DNA of 64,000 bases from RGIG3178 sp942492795 (GTDB lineage Bacteria > Bacillota > Clostridia > Christensenellales > QAND01). Shown piece by piece: positions 9,601 through 17,209 of the stretch. The notes beneath the pieces were generated by a model, which saw only the letters and a list, made by a program, of their open reading frames with translations, was not told the origin of the DNA and made no database searches. The position numbers were made by a program, and so were the translations under genes. Each line of letters begins with the position of its first letter. Position 1 is the first letter of the stretch. The stretch lies in the NCBI GenBank assembly GCA_942492795.1, contig OW818639.1, positions 1,054,001 through 1,118,000 of the forward strand. The letters run 5' to 3'.

Positions 9601-10390
9601 CGTTGTGATCCCTGTTTTCCCGGGCACCAACTGTGAGATGGACACCGAAAAAGCATTTGTCCATGCGGGTGCGGTATGCGAAACCGTCGTGATCAACAAC
9701 CTAAGCGACGCTGCAATCGCAGATACCGTCGATCGGCTTTCAAAGGCCATCGACAACGCACAGATACTGATGCTGCCGGGCGGGTTTTCCGCCGGCGACG
9801 AACCGGACGGCTCCGGCAAATTCATCGCGGTGACGCTTCGCAACGCGCGCATCGCGGCAGCGATACAACGGCTGCTCCACGAGCGCGACGGTTTGGCGCT
9901 GGGCATCTGCAACGGGTTCCAGGCGCTCATCAAGCTCGGACTTCTGCCAAACGGGCGCATTGAGACCATCGCAACCGACGCGCCGACGCTGACGTTCAAC
10001 ACGATAGGACGGCATATCTCCACCATGGCATACACGAAGGTTATCAGCGTAAAAACGCCGTGGATGGCGCTGTGCGAAGCGGGCGAAGTGCACGCGATTC
10101 CGATCTCCCACGGCGAAGGCCGGTTTGTCTGCAATGAACAGTGGATGCATACCCTTTCCCAAAACGGACAGATCGTGACGCAGTATGTCGACAGCTGTGG
10201 CAAAGCGCACGCCGGCATCCCGTACAACCCCAACGGAAGCACAGGAGCGGTTGAGGGTATATGCTCCCCCGACGGGCGTGTGTACGGCAAAATGGCGCAC
10301 AGCGAGCGTAGGGGGCCGAACATCGCAAAGAACGTGCCGGGCAGCAAAGATCAGAAACTGTTCGAAGCGGGCGTATTGTATTTTTCCTGA
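6650..10390 (+). CDS. purL: Phosphoribosylformylglycinamidine synthase, single-chain
   Basis: This 1246-residue enzyme converts FGAR and glutamine to FGAM in purine synthesis. The order is an N-terminal PurS-like region, two AIRS-type ATP-binding synthetase halves (for example FKNETHNHPTEIEPFGGAAT and GGKDSMSGSF) and a C-terminal class I glutaminase. The glutaminase has a PGTNCEMDTEKAF start, an LPGGFSAGDEPDG segment, the nucleophile in LGICNGFQAL and a later HGEGRF His. The length and layout match the clostridial fused form rather than the PurS/PurQ/PurL three-gene form of Bacillus. It starts at ATG 6650 after a GGGAGG-type site. No other pur gene is nearby, so this step is transcribed separately here. 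Confidence 0.95.
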   Translation: MSNIRRIYVEKRPDFDREAKRLLEDLRTHLNLSALLDVRVLNRYDVQGMQDASFERACATIFAEPNADFLYHDNFPMDDGWTAFAIEYLPGQYDMRADSAVQCAQMLGDTPTIRTARVLILRGELSDAQWKAVKTYSINPVESREASMEIPQTLIMEGIEPPDVPRIAGFTDMDREQIGVLHKTMGLAMSQEDLAFTQEYFKSEERRDPSETEIRVLDTYWSDHCRHTTFSTVLKEIALPQGKYGKAFEKAMENYQSARTIAGRSERPMTLMDLGTVGAKALRAQGYLKRLDDSEEINACSVTMPVTVDGHEETWLLQFKNETHNHPTEIEPFGGAATCLGGAIRDILAGRGYAHQAMRVSGSADPHTPFEQTVPGRLPQMQITTGAAAGFSSYGNQIGLATGQVFEIYDPGYVAKRMEVGAVIGAVRQKDVVRLQPKNGDIVILLGGRTGRDGIGGATGSSVSHTEQSLSECGSQVQKGNAPTERKIQRLIKNRDAIKLIKRCNDFGAGGVCVAIGELADGLDIDLDAVPKKYEGLNGTELAISESQERMAMAVSPENVEAFMQYAYEENLEATVVARVTDTNRLVMRWRGEPVVDISRMFLDTNGVTQQAKATIAHPQERDMRAEVPQDLRNLSLEQAMIRNMAQLNTASQKGLVERFDSTIGARTVLMPFGGQTQLTPEEAMVAKLPVDGETDDATAMAFGFCPQIANWSPLHSGAFAVVQSLMKLCAVGADLENVHLSFQEYFENLKDNPSSWGKPVSALLGALCAQMGLNAAAIGGKDSMSGSFLHYTVAPTLISFAIAPIKASKAVSAALCTGQKVYRIPLPVDESGMPDFEKVMLIQKKLTGMHQAGHIQSASVVREGGMAAALYRMCMGNRLGFAFAAQQSNPSLFATRVGDVLVSVSDASGLAGIDFELLGQTNDSGVFGLNGCKIKLGDIERANASVLEDVFRTNVEFAPPMADLGKYTVRAPRFAHPKIAKPRVVIPVFPGTNCEMDTEKAFVHAGAVCETVVINNLSDAAIADTVDRLSKAIDNAQILMLPGGFSAGDEPDGSGKFIAVTLRNARIAAAIQRLLHERDGLALGICNGFQALIKLGLLPNGRIETIATDAPTLTFNTIGRHISTMAYTKVISVKTPWMALCEAGEVHAIPISHGEGRFVCNEQWMHTLSQNGQIVTQYVDSCGKAHAGIPYNPNGSTGAVEGICSPDGRVYGKMAHSERRGPNIAKNVPGSKDQKLFEAGVLYFS

Positions 10391-10430
10391 CAGGAAAAGC
10401 GCATCCAATTCGTGCATGCCGAAATATCAA

Positions 10431-10466
10431 CAGAACCGCATCCCGGGATGCGGCTCTGTTTTTTTG
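10431..10466 (+). terminator. Rho-independent terminator of purL
   Basis: The stem AGAACCGCATCC / GGATGCGGCTCT (small mismatch) is followed by a T7 run. It is the only terminator-like hairpin after purL. The region from here to 10,627 shows nothing else I can name. Confidence 0.85.
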
Positions 10467-10627
10467 GCGAAGGATTTTTCCAAACAGCGCCAAAGCAGGA
10501 ATACCCGGCTATAAGCACCGCGGTCGTCGGGATCCCGGCGTGCTTCCGGGTGTTCCCAATTAACACGTATGGCGCTTCCTATCCGGCAAGCGCATTTTGT
10601 ATGCGCTAAGTCGGGTAGCAGTTACTG

Positions 10628-10657
10628 TTGACGTTTTTTGAATGAAAATGGTATAAT
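10628..10657 (+). promoter_or_regulatory. SigA-type promoter of PTS unit 1
   Basis: TTGACG, an 18-nt spacer and TATAAT. The predicted transcript has an untranslated leader of roughly 235 nt before the ATG. Confidence 0.75.
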
Positions 10658-10794
10658 CTGTTTGTATTCCAAATAGATATTTCTGACGAATGTGCAGTAA
10701 ATTAGCCAAAAGACGCCGTATTTCTGTCGGATTCACTTGACCGGATTTGCGCGAATCAAACTTATATCAACAGATAAAATATACAATATTACAA

Positions 10795-10870
10795 CTTGAA
10801 ATATACGAATGTTGCCGCAAGAAAGGAGGCTGGCTGTATGGGGCAACATGGCGCATCTGACCAACCTTTA
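10795..10870 (+). ncRNA. Conserved structured leader, copy 1
   Basis: The leader contains ATGTTGCC (10809-10816) paired with GGCAACAT (10842-10849), a perfect 8-bp stem enclosing a purine-rich loop with AAAGGAGG. The block ending CTGACCAACCTTTA is shared with copies 2 to 4. This copy lacks the upstream CTTGCG element of the others; only CTTG is present. Its position about 30 nt before the gene's own ribosome binding site suggests cis regulation. Confidence 0.6.
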
Positions 10871-10899
10871 TTTAATCTCATTTTATGGAGGGAAGTAGT

Positions 10900-12561
10900 A
10901 TGCATATTTCAGTCGTACAGGCAGTATTATTGGCTTTCTATTATTGGCTGGCTGTCAGCTCATGCGGATATGGCGTGCGGTACGCGATTCCGATGGTTGC
11001 CGGCGCGGTCTCCGGTGCTATCCTCGGGGATCTGGCAACCGGATGTAAGATCGGTGCCGTAATACAGCCGATGTTCCTTGCATTTACAGGCGGCGGCGGA
11101 ACCGTCGTATGGGATCAAACGGCAGGTACCATCATGGGTACCGCGGTAACAATGGCAGGCGGTTTGCCGATAGCGCAGGCGATTACCGTTGCGCTCCCGA
11201 TATCCCTGCTGTTCGCACAGATTCACACCATACGCCGTATTTGGTTCGCAGTTCCCGCAGGCTTGGCTGACAAGGCCGCCGCAAAAGGTGAAGATCGGAA
11301 AATCATCTTCTACGGCTCCTGGTTTTGCTTCCTGTCAAAAGGCGTAATCTATTTTATTCCCATGTTATTGAGCATCATGGCCGGTGCAGAAGCCATCGGC
11401 ACGCTGATGAAGAACCTGCCGGTATGGCTCACCAACGCGCTTTCCGCCGTCGGCGGCGTGTTGCCGGCTCTTGGAACCGCGATGACCATTCGCGTCATCG
11501 GCCGCCCGGCGCTGTTCCCGTTCTTCCTGGCGGGATTCTTCCTGACACAGTATGTGCCCCAAGTCAGCGGTTTGTTCCTTGCGTTCATCGGTATCTTCTT
11601 CGCGTTCATCTACTACCTGATTCAGGATGCCAGCAAGAAGGCGGATGATAATGCAGCAGATATGAGCACGGGCGCATCGGGAGGAGCAGCGGTGGACGAA
11701 ACATCCAAACGCTTGCTGACGGTGCAGGATTCGTACCGGTTGTTCCGCAGATGGTGGTGGTACTGCGAGCAGAGCAACAGCTTTGCCCGTCTGCAATCCA
11801 TCGCGTTTTGCTGCGCGTTCATTCCGGCACTCAAAAAGCTCTACGGCAACGATCCCGCCGAGTATTCCGCGGCGCTTCAGCGCCATCTGATGTTCTTCAA
11901 TACCCAGGGCATCTGGGGCAGCGTCATCCACGGCATCGTGCTGGCAATGGAAGAACAACGCGCATTGGGCGCACCCATCGAAGTGGACGCCATCACGGGT
12001 ATCAAAGCCGGTTTGATGGGACCGTTTGCCGGTATCGGCGACACCATCGACTGGGCAACGATCTTCCCGCTGCTTGCGATCCTGTTCCTGCCGCTCGCTG
12101 CCGCAGGCAGTCCGTTCGGCGGTATTCTGACAGTCCTTACCCTGATGACCATTACGGTAACAGAAGGCCATATCTACACCTCAACGGGGTACAAACTCGG
12201 CACGCGTGCCGCCCTGACCATGCTTCAGGGGCATGCGATCAAGATCTTTATCTCCACGGCTTCGGTGCTTGGCCTGTTCATGATGGGCGGCTTGGCAACC
12301 GGCTTCGTTAAGGTGGTCACCCCGATCTATATCCCGACGACCGGAACACCCATGATGGTGCAGGCAGGTATCCTCAACAAAGTGGCTCCCGGACTCCTTC
12401 CGTTGGGTGTTATCATGTTCACCTATTGGTATATCACCCATGGCAACAGCATGGCCAAAGCAGCATTGGTGCTGACCATCGCAGGCCTGGTTTTGGGCGC
12501 TGTCGGTATCATCGGCAACGGCGGCTTGGTCTTCCAGGCTTATGTAGCGCCGAAGAAGTAG
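10900..12561 (+). CDS. PTS mannose-family EIIC-EIID fusion, paralog 1
   Basis: The 553-residue membrane protein starts at ATG 10900, 7 nt after GGAGGG; an earlier in-frame ATG overlaps that site. Residues 1-242 match EIIC of the mannose/fructose/sorbose family (GDLATG at 43-48, then QPMFLAFTGGGGTVVWDQ), with many hydrophobic segments. A hydrophilic linker of about 30 residues (rich in Asp, Ala, Ser) leads to EIID from about 276: RHLMFFNTQ, LAMEEQRA and GLMGPFAGIGD are EIID signatures. EIIC and EIID form the sugar channel and normally need EIIA and EIIB to phosphorylate the sugar; neither is nearby. In this copy residues 18-30 read VSSCGYGVRYAIP, unlike its paralogs. The substrate is unknown. 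Confidence 0.9.
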   Translation: MHISVVQAVLLAFYYWLAVSSCGYGVRYAIPMVAGAVSGAILGDLATGCKIGAVIQPMFLAFTGGGGTVVWDQTAGTIMGTAVTMAGGLPIAQAITVALPISLLFAQIHTIRRIWFAVPAGLADKAAAKGEDRKIIFYGSWFCFLSKGVIYFIPMLLSIMAGAEAIGTLMKNLPVWLTNALSAVGGVLPALGTAMTIRVIGRPALFPFFLAGFFLTQYVPQVSGLFLAFIGIFFAFIYYLIQDASKKADDNAADMSTGASGGAAVDETSKRLLTVQDSYRLFRRWWWYCEQSNSFARLQSIAFCCAFIPALKKLYGNDPAEYSAALQRHLMFFNTQGIWGSVIHGIVLAMEEQRALGAPIEVDAITGIKAGLMGPFAGIGDTIDWATIFPLLAILFLPLAAAGSPFGGILTVLTLMTITVTEGHIYTSTGYKLGTRAALTMLQGHAIKIFISTASVLGLFMMGGLATGFVKVVTPIYIPTTGTPMMVQAGILNKVAPGLLPLGVIMFTYWYITHGNSMAKAALVLTIAGLVLGAVGIIGNGGLVFQAYVAPKK

Positions 12562-12580
12562 TCAAACACCTTGTATCAAA

Positions 12581-12612
12581 CAAAGAACCGGCTTTCGCCG
12601 GTTCTTTGTTAT
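12581..12612 (+). terminator. Rho-independent terminator of PTS unit 1
   Basis: The 12-bp stem CAAAGAACCGGC / GCCGGTTCTTTG has a TTTC loop and a T-rich tail. The stem is shared by all four units, but the loop is TTTC here and in unit 4 and GAAA in units 2 and 3. Confidence 0.85.
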
Positions 12613-12768
12613 TTTGCGGGCCTACGACAGCATAAATATAGAAAACCGGGCCCAGAGTGATACACAATCGTTTCAATTTTCGGAAGGAAGCAGAGACGCT
12701 AGAAACTATGCAATGAATAGTATTCACTAAAAACGATACTACGTTATATGGTTATACTATAAATCAAG

Positions 12769-12797
12769 TTGACGTGAATTGGACGCATGATTATACT
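12769..12797 (+). promoter_or_regulatory. SigA-type promoter of PTS unit 2
   Basis: TTGACG, a 17-nt spacer and TATACT. The surrounding sequence, including GCATGAT before the -10, resembles the promoters of units 3 and 4. Confidence 0.8.
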
Positions 12798-12908
12798 TAT
12801 ATATGATTACAAGATTCCACTCGAGAGCAGATGTTGCTTTGATTGGATACATTATAAACAAATTTATCAACGCATATCGATGAACACTGATATTTGAGAT
12901 ATCCAAAT

Positions 12909-12990
12909 CTTGCGAATATTGAGACATACTTATGTTGCCGCAAGGAAGGAGGCTAGCCGTATAGGGCAACATCGCGTATCTGACCAACCT
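12909..12990 (+). ncRNA. Conserved structured leader, copy 2
   Basis: CTTGCG (12909-12914) can pair with CGCAAG (12939-12944), and ATGTTGCC (12932-12939) can pair with GGCAACAT (12965-12972). The two helices interleave like a pseudoknot or compete through one shared base. The internal AAGGAGG is kept, but the following ATG of the other copies is ATA here, which argues against a translated leader peptide. Confidence 0.6.
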
Positions 12991-13021
12991 TACAATTCTA
13001 GCTTTCTAAGGAGGTACGAGT

Positions 13022-14683
13022 ATGAGCATTTCAATACTCCAAGCGACTTTGTTGGCACTTTATTATTGGTTGGCTCAAAGTTCAGCTATGTATGGCTCTC
13101 GGCCAGGGATTCCGTTGATGGCCGGATGGATCAGCGGTTTGATCCTAGGCGATATGGCTACCGGAGCGAAGATTGGAGCCATCATCCAGCCGATGTTCCT
13201 TGCGTTTACGGGCGGTGGCGGAACCGTCGTATGGGATCAAACGGCAGGTACCATCATGGGTACCGCGATCACGATGGCAGGCGGATTGCCCTTGACACAA
13301 GCCCTTACAGTTGCGGTTCCTATTTCGCTTCTGTTTGCGCAGATTCACACCGTCCGCCGTATCTGGTTTGCTTATCCCGCAGGATTGGCTGATAAGGCCG
13401 CCGCAAAAGGTGAAGATCGGAAAATCATCTTCTACGGAGGCTGGTTCTGCTTCCTGTCAAAAATCGTAATTTATTTTATCCCGATGCTGTTAAGCATTAT
13501 GGCAGGTGCTGAAGCCATCGGCACGCTGATGAAGAACCTGCCCGTTTGGCTTACCAACGCGCTTTCGGCTGTCGGCGGCATCCTTCCCGCGCTTGGAACT
13601 GCGATGACCATTCGCGTCATCGGCCGCCCGGCGTTGATGCCGTTCTTCTTCGGAGGATTCTTCCTGACACAGTACGTACCCCAAGTCGGCGGCATGTTCC
13701 TTGCATTGATCGGTATCTTCTTCGCGTTCATCTATTACCTCATCCAGGACGCGAGTATAAAGAAGGACGCTAACGCTGCAGACATGAATGCCGCGGGAGC
13801 AGGAGCGGTGGACGAAACCTCCGGACGCCTGCTGACGGTAAAGGATTCGTACCGACTGTTCCGCAGATGGTGGTGGTACTGCGAGCAGAGCAACAGCTTT
13901 GCCCGTCTGCAATCCATCGCGTTTTGCTGCGCGTTCATTCCGGCACTCAAGAAGCTCTATGGCAATGATCCCGCAGAGTATGCCGCAGCGCTTCAGCGCC
14001 ATTTGATGTTCTTCAATACCCAGGGAATCTGGGGCAGCGTCATCCACGGCATCGTACTGGCGATGGAAGAACAACGCGCATTGGGCGCACCCATCGAAGT
14101 GGACGCCATCACGGGCATCAAAGCCGGCTTGATGGGACCGTTTGCCGGTATCGGCGACACCATCGACTGGGCGACGATCTTCCCGCTGCTGGCGATACTC
14201 TTTATGCCGCTGGGTGCCGCGGGCAGTCCGTTCGGCGGTATCCTGACGATCGTTGTTCTTCAGATCATCGTTGTAACCGAAGGTCATATCTACTGCTCTA
14301 CCGGCTATAAGCTGGGCACGCGCGCGGCTCTGACAATGCTGCAAGGCAGTGCGATCAAGGTCTTTATCTCAACGGCTTCGGTGCTCGGTCTGTTCATGAT
14401 GGGCGGCTTGGCATCCGGTTTCGTTAAGGTCGTCACCCCGATCTTTATTCCGACAACCGGAACCCCGATGTTGGTACAGACCGGTATCCTGGATAAAGTC
14501 GCTCCCGGACTCCTTCCGCTGGGCGTTATCCTGTTCACCTATTGGTACATCACCCATGGCAACAGCATGGCCAAAGCAGCCTTGGTGCTGACCATCGCGG
14601 GCTTGGTTCTGGGCGCTGTCGGTGTCATCGGCAACGGCGGACTCGTCTTCGCGAAGTATGTGGCCCCCGTCGTGAAGAAGTAA
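13022..14683 (+). CDS. PTS mannose-family EIIC-EIID fusion, paralog 2
   Basis: This is the second of four 553-residue fusions. The ATG follows TAAGGAGG by 7 nt. The EIIC half, a linker two residues shorter than in paralog 1, and the EIID half (RHLMFFNTQ, GLMGPFAGIGD) are intact, and the C-terminus ends KYVAPVVKK. Residues 18-30 read QSSAMYGSRPGIP, so the variable segment near the first membrane helices differs again while the rest of the protein is almost unchanged. The unit has its own promoter, leader and terminator and need not be cotranscribed with paralog 1. An unlinked EIIA/EIIB must exist for classical PTS uptake; otherwise the protein may work differently. Confidence 0.9.
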   Translation: MSISILQATLLALYYWLAQSSAMYGSRPGIPLMAGWISGLILGDMATGAKIGAIIQPMFLAFTGGGGTVVWDQTAGTIMGTAITMAGGLPLTQALTVAVPISLLFAQIHTVRRIWFAYPAGLADKAAAKGEDRKIIFYGGWFCFLSKIVIYFIPMLLSIMAGAEAIGTLMKNLPVWLTNALSAVGGILPALGTAMTIRVIGRPALMPFFFGGFFLTQYVPQVGGMFLALIGIFFAFIYYLIQDASIKKDANAADMNAAGAGAVDETSGRLLTVKDSYRLFRRWWWYCEQSNSFARLQSIAFCCAFIPALKKLYGNDPAEYAAALQRHLMFFNTQGIWGSVIHGIVLAMEEQRALGAPIEVDAITGIKAGLMGPFAGIGDTIDWATIFPLLAILFMPLGAAGSPFGGILTIVVLQIIVVTEGHIYCSTGYKLGTRAALTMLQGSAIKVFISTASVLGLFMMGGLASGFVKVVTPIFIPTTGTPMLVQTGILDKVAPGLLPLGVILFTYWYITHGNSMAKAALVLTIAGLVLGAVGVIGNGGLVFAKYVAPVVKK

Positions 14684-14695
14684 CCCTGATTCAAC

Positions 14696-14730
14696 ACAAA
14701 GAACCGGCGAAAGCCGGTTCTTTGTTATTT
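14696..14730 (+). terminator. Rho-independent terminator of PTS unit 2
   Basis: The stem ACAAAGAACCGGC / GCCGGTTCTTTGT has a GAAA tetraloop and is followed by TTATTTT. Confidence 0.85.
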
Positions 14731-14884
14731 TGCGGGTTTATGGAAGCATATAAAATGGAATACCAGACATAAAGAAGCATGTTGTTTGCTCTGTTCAAAG
14801 AGAAGGAAATAGATATTCATACATGCTTATAAAACCTATATACTTTGATCTGTACCATACTCTATGATTGTGCCAGAAATTGAG

Positions 14885-14913
14885 TTGACGTAAGTTGTTC
14901 ACATGATTATAAT
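14885..14913 (+). promoter_or_regulatory. SigA-type promoter of PTS unit 3
   Basis: TTGACG, a 17-nt spacer and a perfect TATAAT. The -35 context GAGTTGACGTA is shared with unit 4. Confidence 0.82.
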
Positions 14914-15021
14914 TATACATAATTGTATTATTAATGTCGACGGCGGACGCGCTAGGACTTCATTTTACTAAAGCAAAAAGATAAAATACGTTTCAATAAA
15001 AACTAAAAAAGATTATAAGAT

Positions 15022-15107
15022 CTTGCGAATTTTAAAATATACAAATGTTGCCGCAAGGAAGGAGGTTAGCTGCATGGGGCAACATGGCATATCTGACCAA
15101 CCTTTAT
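15022..15107 (+). ncRNA. Conserved structured leader, copy 3
   Basis: CTTGCG (15022-15027) pairs with CGCAAG (15052-15057), and ATGTTGCC (15045-15052) pairs with GGCAACAT (15078-15085). The GGAGG-ATG inside would give a 19-codon peptide ending at the TAG just before the gene's ATG; the peptide is not conserved in the other copies. The frame from 15045 also happens to stay open into the gene, which is probably chance. Confidence 0.6.
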
Positions 15108-15134
15108 TTTACACATTTTATGGAGGGAAGTAGT

Positions 15135-16796
15135 ATGCATATTACAGTAGTACAGGCTGCATTGCTGGCATTTTATTATTGGCTGGCACAAGGCTCATGG
15201 GGTTATGGCCACAGACCGGGTATACCGCTGATGGCCGGATGGATAACGGGTCTGGTTTTGGGTGACATGGCTACAGGAGCCAAGATCGGCGCGATCATCC
15301 AACCGATGTTCCTGGCATTCACGGGCGCAGGCGGAACCGTCGTTTGGGACCAAACGGCTGGAACCATCATGGGCGCCGCGATCACCATGGCAGGCGGATT
15401 GCCTCTTGCGCAATCACTGACAGTTGCGGTTCCAATTTCGCTGCTGTTTGCACAGATTCATACCGTCCGCCGCATTTGGTTCGCGGTTCCCGCAGGCTTG
15501 GCTGACAAGGCCGCCGTAAAAGGTGAAGATCGGAAAATCATCTTCTACGGCTCCTGGTTCTGCTTCCTGTCAAAAGGCGTAATCTATTTTATTCCCATGT
15601 TATTGAGCATTATGGCGGGTGCTGAAGCCATCGGCACGCTGATGAAGAACCTGCCGCTTTGGCTCACCAACGCGCTTTCCGCCGTCGGTGGCATCCTTCC
15701 CGCCCTTGGTACCGCGATGACCATCCGCGTCATCGGCCGCCCGGCGTTGATGCCGTTCTTCTTCGGAGGATTCTTCCTGACACAGTATGTGCCTCAAGTA
15801 AGCGGCATGTTCCTTGCATTGATCGGTATCTTCTTCGCGTTCATCTATTACCTGATTCAGGATGCCGCTCATAAGAAAGACGATAATGCAGCGGATATGA
15901 GCCAGGCAGGCGCAGCGGCGGTAGACGAAAACTCCGGACGCTTGCTCACGGTGAAGGATTCCTATCGTTTGTTCCGCAGGTGGTGGTGGTACTGCGAGCA
16001 GAGCAACAGCTTTGCCCGTCTGCAATCCGTCGCGTTCTGCTGCGCAATGATCCCGGCACTTAAAAAGCTGTACGGAAATGATCCCGCAGAGTATTCCGCA
16101 GCCTTGCAGCGCCATCTGATGTTCTTCAATACCCAGGGCATCTGGGGCAGCGTCATCCACGGCATCGTGCTGGCGATGGAAGAACAACGCGCCATGGGCG
16201 TTCCGATCGAAGTGGACGCCATCACGGGCATCAAAGCCGGTTTGATGGGACCGTTTGCCGGTATCGGCGACACCATCGACTGGGCGACGATCTTCCCGTT
16301 GCTTGCAATCCTGTTTATGCCGATGGCTGCGGCAGGCAGCCCAATGGGCGGTATCCTGACGATCGTTGTTCTTCAAGCTATCGTTATTACAGAAGGTCAC
16401 ATCTATTGCTCCACCGGCTATAAGCTCGGCACACGTGCCGCGTTGACCATGCTGCAGGGTCATGCGATCAACACCTTCATCGCGACCGCTTCCGTGCTCG
16501 GCCTGTTCATGATGGGCGGCTTGGCATCCGGCTTCGTCAAATGCGTCACCCCGATCTTTATTCCGACGACCGGAACGCCGATGCTGGTGCAGACCGGCAT
16601 CCTCGACAAGGTCGCTCCCGGACTGCTTCCGCTGGGCGTTATCCTGTTCACCTATTGGTACATCACCCATGGTAACAGCATGGCCAAAGCAGCCTTAGTG
16701 CTGACCATCGCGGGCTTGGTTCTGGGCGCTGTCGGCGTCATCGGCAACGGCGGACTCGTCTTTGCGAAGTATGTAGCTCCCGTTGTGAAGAAATAA
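15135..16796 (+). CDS. PTS mannose-family EIIC-EIID fusion, paralog 3
   Basis: Third fusion, 553 residues, starting at ATG 15135 after GGAGGG. An upstream in-frame ATG at 15045 lies inside the conserved leader and is rejected. Residues 18-30 read QGSWGYGHRPGIP; the HRP triplet is the form I expect in ordinary mannose-family EIIC proteins, so this paralog may be closest to the ancestral specificity. The linker contains HKKDDNAADMSQAG. The EIID half is intact and differs from paralogs 1 and 2 by a few substitutions, such as VPIEVDAITG for APIEVDAITG. The likely role is sugar translocation with unlinked EIIA/EIIB. Confidence 0.9.
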   Translation: MHITVVQAALLAFYYWLAQGSWGYGHRPGIPLMAGWITGLVLGDMATGAKIGAIIQPMFLAFTGAGGTVVWDQTAGTIMGAAITMAGGLPLAQSLTVAVPISLLFAQIHTVRRIWFAVPAGLADKAAVKGEDRKIIFYGSWFCFLSKGVIYFIPMLLSIMAGAEAIGTLMKNLPLWLTNALSAVGGILPALGTAMTIRVIGRPALMPFFFGGFFLTQYVPQVSGMFLALIGIFFAFIYYLIQDAAHKKDDNAADMSQAGAAAVDENSGRLLTVKDSYRLFRRWWWYCEQSNSFARLQSVAFCCAMIPALKKLYGNDPAEYSAALQRHLMFFNTQGIWGSVIHGIVLAMEEQRAMGVPIEVDAITGIKAGLMGPFAGIGDTIDWATIFPLLAILFMPMAAAGSPMGGILTIVVLQAIVITEGHIYCSTGYKLGTRAALTMLQGHAINTFIATASVLGLFMMGGLASGFVKCVTPIFIPTTGTPMLVQTGILDKVAPGLLPLGVILFTYWYITHGNSMAKAALVLTIAGLVLGAVGVIGNGGLVFAKYVAPVVKK

Positions 16797-16811
16797 CCCC
16801 TATCCAAAGCG

Positions 16812-16839
16812 AAGAACCGGCGAAAGCCGGTTCTTTTTT
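16812..16839 (+). terminator. Rho-independent terminator of PTS unit 3
   Basis: The stem AAGAACCGGC / GCCGGTTCTT, with a GAAA loop, is followed by T residues. Confidence 0.88.
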
Positions 16840-16953
16840 ATCGTCTGACGGTAGCGCAAGCGTATCAAACCGGACATCCATCTTTTTGGATGAATATACA
16901 CCGGAATCTATGCCGTATTTGAATGTTATTCCATGATTACGGTATAAATTGAG

Positions 16954-16982
16954 TTGACGTACTTTGGATGTATGATTATACT
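16954..16982 (+). promoter_or_regulatory. SigA-type promoter of PTS unit 4
   Basis: TTGACG, a 17-nt spacer and TATACT. Confidence 0.82.
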
Positions 16983-17002
16983 TATACATGAATACATGAT
17001 CT

Positions 17003-17035
17003 GGTCGATGGCGGACGTTGCTTCGACCGCTTTTT
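17003..17035 (+). terminator. Possible attenuator hairpin in the unit 4 leader
   Basis: GGTCGA (17003-17008) pairs perfectly with TCGACC (17023-17028), followed by GC and TTTTT. It would form soon after the predicted transcription start of unit 4. The loop sequence GGCGGACGTTGCT is partly kept in units 2 and 3, but the stem is not, so conservation is weak. Confidence 0.35.
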
Positions 17036-17095
17036 CACAGGAAACGAACAGAACCAACATTTTTTTATGAAAGACAAAAAATAGGATCATAGGAT

Positions 17096-17180
17096 CTTGC
17101 GAATTTTGAAATATACGAATGTTGCCGCAAGGAAGGAGGCTAGCCGCATGGGGCAACATGGCGCATCTGACCGACCTTTA
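17096..17180 (+). ncRNA. Conserved structured leader, copy 4
   Basis: CTTGCG (17096-17101) pairs with CGCAAG (17126-17131), and ATGTTGCC (17119-17126) pairs with GGCAACAT (17152-17159). GGCTAGCC in the loop and a following ATGGGG are as in the other copies. The region ends about 10 nt before the gene's ribosome binding site. Confidence 0.6.
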
Positions 17181-17209
17181 TTTAATCTCATTTTATGGAG
17201 GAACGTAGT

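Noticed and set aside
15045..15134. N-terminal extension of PTS paralog 3 from an upstream ATG
   Set aside because: The frame runs through the conserved leader RNA by chance; the other three copies do not share it and the GGAGGG site marks ATG 15135.
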